From NCBI GenBank assembly GCA_903826575.1, contig CAIKEU010000029.1, positions 40,704 through 104,703 of the forward strand: a stretch of 64,000 bases of DNA. Reading direction: 5' to 3'. A program made the translations under genes and the position numbers. The stretch is from an uncultured bacterium (lineage in GTDB: Bacteria; Actinomycetota; Actinomycetes; S36-B12; CAIYMF01). Of this stretch, positions 58,106 through 64,000 are shown in pieces; the stretch's first letter is position 1, and each line of letters starts with the position of its first letter. Below the pieces are notes generated by a model. That model worked only from the letters and a program-made list of their open reading frames with translations, made no database searches and was not told the DNA's origin.

Positions 58106-59545
58106 TCAGTCGCCCAATTCTGCACGGCGACGTGTGACGTACTCGGCCAGTGCTTCACGAATCGACTCGTCCATCGGCGGTGCCTCGTACTCTTCGATCG
58201 TCTTATCTGCGATCTCGCCTGCACGGGTGGCGGTGTCCTTGGCACCCATGCGGGTCCAGCGCTCGAAGTTGTCTGAGCTCGACAGGAATGGACGGTAGAA
58301 GCAGGTGCGGAAGCGTTCCATCGTGTGCATTGCACCGAGGAAGTGACCTCCAGCACCAACCTCTTCGTGTGCACCGAATGCGAGTGACTCTTCGTCGATT
58401 TCGAGTGGGGTGAACTCGTGCTGCAACTGCTCGAGGATCTGAACATCGACGATGTACTTCTCGTAGGAAGCAACCAGGCCGCCCTCGAGCCAACCAGCTG
58501 AGTGCATGACGAAGTTCGTGCCAGCAAGGAAGGTCGGCAGCATCGTCATGAGTGACTCGTACGCAGCCTGAGCGTCAACGCTCTGCGAGGAGTTCAAGCC
58601 ACCACCCGTTCGGAACGGCAGTTTGAAGTGACGCGCGATCTGACCGGTGCACAGCAGGCCAATCGCGGATTCGGGTGTACCAAACTGCGGTGAACCCGAT
58701 TGCATATCGATGTTCGACAGGAACGAGCCAAAGACAACGGGGCAGCCTGGGTTGATGAGCTGCGACAGCGCAATACCAGCCAGCGACTCAGCGATCTGCT
58801 GGACGAGTGCAGCCGGGATCGAAACCGGTGACATGGCGCCCATGAGAAGGAACGGCGTCAAAATGACGGGCTGGTTCGCTGCGGAGTACTCGAATTGCGC
58901 ATCGAGCATGCGATCGTCCCAGCGAAGTGGGGAGTTGCAGTTGACCAATGCGATCGAGACTGGGGTCTTCTCTATCGACTCGCGGCTGCCAAAAACAATG
59001 TCGGCCATGTTCAAGGTGTCACGGGCGTTCACGCCGCTAACGACGTTGCCCTGGAAGATCTTGTCCGTCAGGGTGAATGTTGAGTAGAGCATGTCGAGGT
59101 GGCGGCTATCGAGTGGCGCGTCGTTCGGCTCCGCGACAACACCGCCGACGCTGTCAATCACCTTGTACGACTGGGCTAGACGAGCGAAGTTCTGGTAGTC
59201 ATCCAGCGTTGCCTCGCGGCGCACGCCATGGCGGCTCGCGAATGGTGGGCCGTAGACGCTTGAGAACACCATGTGGTCGCCACCGATGTGCACATTGTTC
59301 TCGGGGTTACGCGCCTGCATGTCGAACTCACTGGGTGCCTTAGCGACCTGCTCGAGAATGAACTCTGGGTCGAAGAAAACCTTGTCACCCTCGACGCGCT
59401 GACCGTGTGCCTTAAACAGTTCAACGGCCTCGGGCTTCATGAACTCGATCCCGAGTTCGCTGACAATGCGCTTCCACCCGCGGTCGAGGGTGTCCATCGC
59501 GTCCTGCGACAAAATTTCGTAACGCGGCATCTTGTTGACGAACAT
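58106..59545 (-). CDS. mtgB: MttB-superfamily methyltransferase, probably glycine betaine:corrinoid (MtgB-like)
   Basis: 479 aa from ATG 59545, seven bases after AAGGAGAGG; the frame extends upstream across the operator region without similarity. TIM-barrel family PF06253. It lacks an in-frame amber codon, so it belongs to the non-pyrrolysine branch that includes glycine-betaine methyltransferase MtgB. Seen motifs include LGIEFMKPEAVELFKAHGQRV, SVGGVVAEPNDAPLDSRHLD and AGTNFVMHSAGWLEGGLVAS. It would transfer one methyl group of betaine to the corrinoid protein encoded on the opposite strand, giving dimethylglycine. Other quaternary amines (carnitine, proline betaine) are alternatives. Confidence 0.8.
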   Translation of the reverse strand: MFVNKMPRYEILSQDAMDTLDRGWKRIVSELGIEFMKPEAVELFKAHGQRVEGDKVFFDPEFILEQVAKAPSEFDMQARNPENNVHIGGDHMVFSSVYGPPFASRHGVRREATLDDYQNFARLAQSYKVIDSVGGVVAEPNDAPLDSRHLDMLYSTFTLTDKIFQGNVVSGVNARDTLNMADIVFGSRESIEKTPVSIALVNCNSPLRWDDRMLDAQFEYSAANQPVILTPFLLMGAMSPVSIPAALVQQIAESLAGIALSQLINPGCPVVFGSFLSNIDMQSGSPQFGTPESAIGLLCTGQIARHFKLPFRTGGGLNSSQSVDAQAAYESLMTMLPTFLAGTNFVMHSAGWLEGGLVASYEKYIVDVQILEQLQHEFTPLEIDEESLAFGAHEEVGAGGHFLGAMHTMERFRTCFYRPFLSSSDNFERWTRMGAKDTATRAGEIADKTIEEYEAPPMDESIREALAEYVTRRRAELGD

Positions 59546-59595
59546 CGGGTGACCCTCTCCTTGACCGGACAATGGAAGCGATCCTACACTCTTTG

Positions 59596-59655
59596 TGGAA
59601 CACCGGTTCCATAATGTGGAACGGTTATTCTGCCGAGTTATCGGAACGATGGAAC
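59596..59655. promoter_or_regulatory. Putative IclR-type operator, repeated TGGAAC half-sites
   Basis: TGGAAC-ACCG-GTTCCA (59596-59611) is a perfect inverted repeat. Further TGGAAC copies are at 59617-59622 and 59650-59655, and CGGAAC at 59642-59647. They lie between the divergent methyltransferase and IclR genes. A possible -10 for the leftward gene is TAGGAT on the minus strand (59581-59586), which would put its -35 in the palindrome. Confidence 0.65.
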
Positions 59656-59693
59656 AGTAGTGGGAAACGACGGCGAATGGGGAGGCAGGCACG

Positions 59694-60518
59694 ATGACAA
59701 GCACTGACTACGAGCGCCCAACTGCCCCTGCATCTGTCCAACCTGGCACCGGAGCGCAAGCTGTTGATCGCGCCGCATCGCTGCTCGTGCGTGTTCTCAC
59801 CGCGACCGAGCCGATGACCTTTCCTGAGCTTGTGTCCGCAAGTGGCCTGCCCAAGAGCACCGTTTCGAGACTGCTGAGCAGCCTCGAACGAAATCGACTC
59901 ATCGGACGCACCCCGTCAGGTGAGATCGTCGCAGGCGATGTCGTTGCCTCCTTCGCCCGTCGCCACGATGGTCAGGACTACTTGATCAGCAAGGTCCGTC
60001 CGACGTTGGAACGGCTGGCCGCTGCCACCGGCGAGACTATTAACCTTGCGGTGTCCGCCGGTTCCGGCGTAGTGCAGATCGATCAGGTTGATTCGCGTTA
60101 CATGCTGGGTGCTGCGAACTGGGTCAACCGCGAGGTGCCTTTCCACGCATCCGCGCTCGGCAAAGTCCTTCTTGCACATGGAACTCCGCTTCCCGTGGGC
60201 CGTCTGGTCAAGCTAACCGAACGCACGCGCACTACGCGGCCGGCGCTTGATGCAGATCTGCGTCGCTGCCATGAAACGGGCTATGCAGTTGCCGATGGTG
60301 AGCTCGAGCCGGGCCTAGTCGCCATCGCGGCACCTATCTTGGACGCGGACGGCATTGCCGTAGCGGCCATTTCAGTTTCTGGTCCGTCGTCACGCCTGAC
60401 GCCTCACCAGATTGATCGCATCGGTCGAACACTGGCTGATGAATGTGTACGACTATCCGCAGTCCTGTACCCGACTTCCCCCGCAGGTAGCACATCACGA
60501 AAGGCTGGAGCAGCATGA
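59694..60518 (+). CDS. IclR-family transcriptional regulator
   Basis: 274 aa. N-terminal winged HTH (about residues 25-85: TFPELVSASGLPKSTVSRLLSSLERNRLIGR) and a C-terminal effector domain (GETINLAVSAGSGVVQIDQV, PFHASALGKVLLAHG, LEPGLVAIAAPILD). It is first in the rightward operon and overlaps the corrinoid-protein gene by ATGA. It probably senses betaine or a metabolite and controls both divergent operons, by context. Confidence 0.9.
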   Translation: MTSTDYERPTAPASVQPGTGAQAVDRAASLLVRVLTATEPMTFPELVSASGLPKSTVSRLLSSLERNRLIGRTPSGEIVAGDVVASFARRHDGQDYLISKVRPTLERLAAATGETINLAVSAGSGVVQIDQVDSRYMLGAANWVNREVPFHASALGKVLLAHGTPLPVGRLVKLTERTRTTRPALDADLRRCHETGYAVADGELEPGLVAIAAPILDADGIAVAAISVSGPSSRLTPHQIDRIGRTLADECVRLSAVLYPTSPAGSTSRKAGAA

Positions 60519-61174
60519 GCAACGACGAGATCTTGAAGGCCCTTTATGACGAGACGATGGTCGGCAATGCGCCCGCTGTTCTCGAACTAACGAAGAAGGG
60601 TTTGGACGAAGGTCTTACCCCGTCTGAACTGCTCTTCGACGCGCTTATTCCGTCACTGGAAGAGGTCGGCGCCCGCTTCGAGCGCGGCGACTGGTTCGTT
60701 CCCGAGATGCTCATCGCTGGTCGGGCAATGGCCGGTGCGCTTGAGGTGCTGCGTCCCCTTCTTGCCCAGACCGGTGCGGAGACAGTCGGCACGTTCCTGA
60801 TGGGAACGGTCAAGGGTGATGTGCACGATATCGGCAAGAACCTGGTCAACATCATGCTCGAGGGTGCCGGCTTCCACGTGATCGACATCGGCGTCCAGGC
60901 CGCCCCGGAGAAGTTCATCGCCGGTATCGAGGAGCACAACCCCGACATCGTCGGAATGTCCGCATTCCTCACCACGACCATGCCGATGTTCAAGGCCAAC
61001 ATCAACGCACTCGAGAAGGCTGGTCTTCGCGACAAGGTCATCGTCATGGTCGGCGGTGCCCCTGTTACCCAGGAGTACGCAGATGTCTGTGGTGCCGACG
61101 GTTACGCCGCGGATGCTGCAACGGCCGTTCGTCGTGCCAAGGAACTGATTGCCGCAAAGCGTGGCGCAGCGTAA
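60515..61174 (+). CDS. mtgC: Corrinoid protein (MtgC/MttC-like)
   Basis: 219 aa. N-terminal helical cap domain (about residues 1-85) and a Rossmann B12 domain with DxHxxG in GDVHDIGKNLV: His104 would ligand cobalt. The C-terminal MVGGAPVTQEYADVCGADGYAADA is typical. It carries the methyl group from MtgB to the MtgA-like enzyme. It is followed after two bases by metV. Confidence 0.92.
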   Translation: MSNDEILKALYDETMVGNAPAVLELTKKGLDEGLTPSELLFDALIPSLEEVGARFERGDWFVPEMLIAGRAMAGALEVLRPLLAQTGAETVGTFLMGTVKGDVHDIGKNLVNIMLEGAGFHVIDIGVQAAPEKFIAGIEEHNPDIVGMSAFLTTTMPMFKANINALEKAGLRDKVIVMVGGAPVTQEYADVCGADGYAADAATAVRRAKELIAAKRGAA

Positions 61175-61176
61175 CC

Positions 61177-61641
61177 ATGAAGCTCCTGCCCATTGTCGAA
61201 AAGGCCAGTAAGGGCCCGGTGTTTGATTGCCGGATGTGCGGCCAATGCGTGCTGCACTCCACCGGTATGACATGTCCGATGACATGCCCAAAAACGTTGC
61301 GCAATGGGCCATGTGGCGGGGTACGCGAAAACGGGAACTGTGAAGTAATTCCGGAGATGCGGTGCGTGTGGACTGTGGCTGAAGGCCGCAGTCACCATGC
61401 GCTAAACCCGAACTCATGGGAAGGCCACTTTGCGGAGTTGCGGCCACCGGTCGACAACCAGCTGCGCGGATCTTCGTCTTGGAAGAACCTGCTCACCAAA
61501 CGTGATGTGGCTTTCCCTGATGGCTGGATGGGCATTACTCATCCGGCTGACTCATCAGAACTACCCATGTCGTCTCTAAACGAAGTCGACGACATTAACT
61601 CCCTTGATCAAGGCTTCCACGAACGGACTCCACTGTCATGA
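61177..61641 (+). CDS. metV: MetV-like protein, methylene-THF reductase C-terminal domain family
   Basis: 154 aa. The N-terminal Cys cluster is diagnostic: Cys18, 21, 24, 33, 37, 46 and 55 (CRMCGQC, TGMTCPMTC, NGPCGG). MetV binds metal or an iron-sulfur cluster and partners MetF in acetogen-type MTHFR complexes. Here it overlaps metF by ATGA. The C-terminal half is short and unassigned. Confidence 0.85.
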   Translation: MKLLPIVEKASKGPVFDCRMCGQCVLHSTGMTCPMTCPKTLRNGPCGGVRENGNCEVIPEMRCVWTVAEGRSHHALNPNSWEGHFAELRPPVDNQLRGSSSWKNLLTKRDVAFPDGWMGITHPADSSELPMSSLNEVDDINSLDQGFHERTPLS

Positions 61642-62582
61642 GCCGCCTGCGCACCCTTGCCGAGTCGCGTCAGCGGCCAATCATTACCGCAGAGTTTCCA
61701 TCGATCGACGGGGGAAACCTCGACACCGTGAAGGCCAAGCTCGACCCGATCCTTCCCTACGTGGATGGAATCAACGCCACGGACAATCCTGCTGCACACG
61801 CACATGCGTCGAATGTATCTATTGCCATCGCGCTGAAAACCCTTGGTGCAGAACCAATCATGCAGGTTGTCTGCCGGGACAAGAACCGGCTCGCGGCCCA
61901 AGCGGACATCGTCGGTGCTGCACTATTCGGCGTCACCAACATCTGTGCGTTGACCGGCGACGATGTGACGGCCGGTGACGAGCCACAGGCCCGTCGTGTG
62001 TTCGACCTCGATGGTCCGTCATTGGTCAAAGTTGCCTCCGGACTCGGTGAAGGCCACTACGTCAGTGGACGCGCGATCAAGCCGGCGCCTGACCTTTTCG
62101 TGGGTGCAGTGGAAACACCTTTCGGCCCACCACAGCACTACCGGATCGAACGTGCACGCATTAAGGCTGATGCCGGTGCTCGCTTCCTACAGTTGCAGAT
62201 CGGTTACCAGCCTGAGGTCCTCGAGACATTCATCGCCGGCTGCGTTGCAAACGGAGTGGCCGCACGCACCGCAATCCTCGCCTCCGTCTGCCTCACCAAA
62301 ACCGCACGCGCACTGAATTTCATGAACGACAGCGTTGCGGGAATCACCGTTCCCCCCGCGATTCGCGATCGGATCAGCAAGGCCAGCGATATTCCAGAAG
62401 AGAGCTACCAGCTCACACTTGAGCTTGCCCGGCACGCTCTATCCATCCCCGGTGTCGCTGGGATTCACATCGCCGACTTCCGTCACGACGGCTCGTTTGC
62501 TCGCCTCATTGAAGATCTCGGCCTCGATACGTCCGCACCAACGAGCCCCACACCAGCCAGCACCGCCCCTACTTCCGCATAA
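61638..62582 (+). CDS. metF: Methylenetetrahydrofolate reductase
   Basis: 314 aa TIM barrel with FAD, FPSIDG near the N-terminus, GDDVTAGD, then DAGARFLQLQIGY, a MetF-family segment. With MetV it would interconvert methyl-THF and methylene-THF; in this operon probable direction is oxidation of the methyl group from betaine. The C-terminus is a Pro/Ala/Thr tail. The 36-base gap to the next gene contains AAGGAG. Confidence 0.88.
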   Translation: MSRLRTLAESRQRPIITAEFPSIDGGNLDTVKAKLDPILPYVDGINATDNPAAHAHASNVSIAIALKTLGAEPIMQVVCRDKNRLAAQADIVGAALFGVTNICALTGDDVTAGDEPQARRVFDLDGPSLVKVASGLGEGHYVSGRAIKPAPDLFVGAVETPFGPPQHYRIERARIKADAGARFLQLQIGYQPEVLETFIAGCVANGVAARTAILASVCLTKTARALNFMNDSVAGITVPPAIRDRISKASDIPEESYQLTLELARHALSIPGVAGIHIADFRHDGSFARLIEDLGLDTSAPTSPTPASTAPTSA

Positions 62583-62618
62583 CCCCACATCAACGAACTA
62601 ACCGGCCCAAGGAGCACC

Positions 62619-63482
62619 ATGCATACCGTCGTCCGATCAGCCACCAAAGAGCTGATCATTGGTCACGACCAGCCGTTCTGCATCATCGGTGAGCGCATCA
62701 ACCCCACGGGACGTAAAAAGTTCCAGGAGGAATTGCGCGCCGGCGATCTCTCGTCGGTAGCACGCGATGTGGAGGACCAGATCGCGGGCGGCGCCATGAT
62801 GCTCGACGTCAACATGGGCGCACCATTCGTCGACGAACCTGACATGCTAGCCAAGGCCATCAAGCTGGTGCAGGGCATGACCGATATGCCGATCTGCATT
62901 GACTCATCAGTTGTTGAGGCCCTCGAGGCCGGCCTGGCTGCCTACGATGGCAAGGCACTCGTTAACTCGATCACCGCTGAAGACGATCGCATGGCTGCGA
63001 TTCTTCCGTTGGTCAAGAAGTACGGTGCGGCCGTCATCGCTCTACCGAACGACCACGACGAGATCCCCGACGATCCGCACAAGCGCCTTGAACTCGTGGG
63101 CAAGATCGTCGAGGTTGCCACCAAGGAATACGGCATCGCGATGGAAGACCTCGTCATCGATCCGCTTGCAATGCCGATCGGTGCCGACCACACCCTGGTC
63201 TGGAAGACCCTCGAGACCATCCGTCTCGTGCGCGACACCTACGGCCTGAACATGACCCTTGGTGCATCCAATGTGTCATTCGGCATGCCTGATCGCCACA
63301 CCATCAACAGCGTCTTCACCCCGATGGCGATGACGGTTGGCCTGACCAGCGCGATCATGGATTCACGCACTGAGTCGATCGTCCGCTCGGTTAAGGCTGG
63401 CGACTTGATGATGGGTAATGACGAGTGGGGCGGCAACTGGATTGCAGCTCACCGTGCACGCCAGGCGGCAGCTGAGTCGTGA
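62619..63482 (+). CDS. mtgA: Methyl-corrinoid:tetrahydrofolate methyltransferase (MtgA-like)
   Basis: 287 aa pterin-binding TIM barrel, as in MetH domain 2 and AcsE. FCIIGERINPTGRKKFQ, GAMMLDVNMGAPFVDEP, DMPICIDSSVVEALEAGL, KALVNSIT and TLGASNVSFGMP are the folate-pocket motifs. It would move the methyl group from MtgC to THF. The length and stand-alone form match MtgA. Its stop overlaps the next start (GTGA). Confidence 0.92.
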   Translation: MHTVVRSATKELIIGHDQPFCIIGERINPTGRKKFQEELRAGDLSSVARDVEDQIAGGAMMLDVNMGAPFVDEPDMLAKAIKLVQGMTDMPICIDSSVVEALEAGLAAYDGKALVNSITAEDDRMAAILPLVKKYGAAVIALPNDHDEIPDDPHKRLELVGKIVEVATKEYGIAMEDLVIDPLAMPIGADHTLVWKTLETIRLVRDTYGLNMTLGASNVSFGMPDRHTINSVFTPMAMTVGLTSAIMDSRTESIVRSVKAGDLMMGNDEWGGNWIAAHRARQAAAES

Positions 63483-64000
63483 CCACTATCGAAACCGATG
63501 ACACCGCCGGAGACGTACCTGACGGTGAACCACGCCGAGTAAATCTCGACTTCTCACCGTCGGGTAAATCCGCGCGTGTTCCGGCTGGTGTCACGGTTTT
63601 CGATGCCGCGAGTTGGAATGGCATTGCCATCGACTCAACCTGTGGCGGCCATGGCACCTGCAAGAAGTGCAAGGTGCAGATCGTCAAGGGTGACGTGGCC
63701 ATTAGTCGCTTGGACATCCGTGCTTTGACCCCCGAGCAACTTAAAGATGGATGGCGCCTTGCGTGCATTGCCGCCGCGTCCATGGATCTCGAGGTTGAGG
63801 TTCCACCACTGACCACTCGCCCAAAGGCTGCGACGGTTGGCGTTGGCCGTCAGGTAATCCTGCGTCCGGCCATCCAGAAGCGACACCTGCAGTTGGAAGA
63901 GCCAACGCTGCATGATCAGCGCACGGACATCGAACGTATTCGCGATGGCATCGACGACCTCGAAGTTACCGTTGAGGCATCGGTGCTTTCGGCGATGAGC
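63479..64000 (+). CDS. Corrinoid-reactivating [2Fe-2S] protein, N-terminal part (RACo/RamA-like family), cut by right edge
   Basis: GTG start at 63479; 174 codons in the window and open to the edge. Residues about 20-110 are a plant-type ferredoxin domain with Cys55, Cys61, Cys64 and Cys96 (STCGGHGTCKKCK and LACIA). After it comes the linker region of DUF4445-type reactivators, whose ASKHA ATPase domain would lie beyond the edge. The protein reduces Co(II) corrinoid back to Co(I) using ATP. Co-translated with mtgA. Confidence 0.85.
   Translation, partial: MTTIETDDTAGDVPDGEPRRVNLDFSPSGKSARVPAGVTVFDAASWNGIAIDSTCGGHGTCKKCKVQIVKGDVAISRLDIRALTPEQLKDGWRLACIAAASMDLEVEVPPLTTRPKAATVGVGRQVILRPAIQKRHLQLEEPTLHDQRTDIERIRDGIDDLEVTVEASVLSAMS

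Noticed and set aside
58106..59545. Pyrrolysine-dependent trimethylamine methyltransferase
   Set aside because: The reading frame is complete with no in-frame TAG, so this is the non-pyrrolysine branch of the MttB superfamily.

Overview
The window looks like a chromosomal segment of a free-living, probably aerobic actinobacterium of moderately high G+C. The evidence is conserved actinobacterial families (DUF3052, DUF3145, homodimeric AceE, an RNase H/phosphatase fusion next to a C4 zinc-ribbon protein), a PucR-type regulator followed by fabD-fabH-acpP-fabF-accD, and frequent GTG and apparently leaderless starts. The order RNase H fusion / zinc ribbon / AhpE-type peroxiredoxin / DUF3052 / aceE / regulator / fab genes recalls the mycobacterial Rv2228c-Rv2247 region. 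I cannot name the genus. I see no phage, insertion sequence or CRISPR array.

Layout. 1-5.1 kb is a cell-surface/redox region: an LPKTG-anchored stalk protein cut by the left edge, two paralogous secreted proteins with C-terminal FMN-binding domains, and a secreted multicopper oxidase gene broken by one in-frame TAA. 5.2-18.6 kb is housekeeping: a homocysteine S-methyltransferase, RNase P RNA, an RNB-family ribonuclease, CAP, YaaA, GH76, the RNase H fusion, thioredoxin, a five-gene operon for a ThiY-like ABC transporter with a kinase and a sulfurtransferase, and a Phd/RelE-like toxin-antitoxin pair. 18.6-31.5 kb holds tRNA-Val(UAC), an AhpE-like peroxiredoxin, DUF3052, aceE, a pirin and the fatty-acid synthesis operon with a palindromic operator. 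31.8-37.4 kb holds a heme/FAD transmembrane reductase translationally coupled to a third FMN-binding protein, followed by a two-component system. 37.4-46.9 kb has an oligopeptide-type ABC transporter split over two convergent operons, plus membrane and secreted proteins. 47-50.7 kb has metX-metY, with a Met/Cys-rich leader peptide ahead of metY, and a UbiA-family prenyltransferase.

50.8-64 kb is the most coherent accessory system. Divergent operons flank an operator region with repeated TGGAAC half-sites. Leftward: an MttB-superfamily methyltransferase (probably glycine betaine:corrinoid), choline dehydrogenase, betaine aldehyde dehydrogenase and an OpuA/ProU-type betaine ABC transporter. Rightward: an IclR regulator, a corrinoid protein, MetV, MetF, a methyl-corrinoid:THF methyltransferase and a [2Fe-2S] corrinoid-reactivating protein cut by the right edge. 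Together they encode choline/betaine uptake, choline oxidation to betaine, cobalamin-dependent demethylation, and entry of the methyl group into the folate C1 pool. This module is best known from anaerobes, yet it sits here in a genome that otherwise looks aerobic.

Functions are assigned from recognisable motifs and gene context only; no database search was run.
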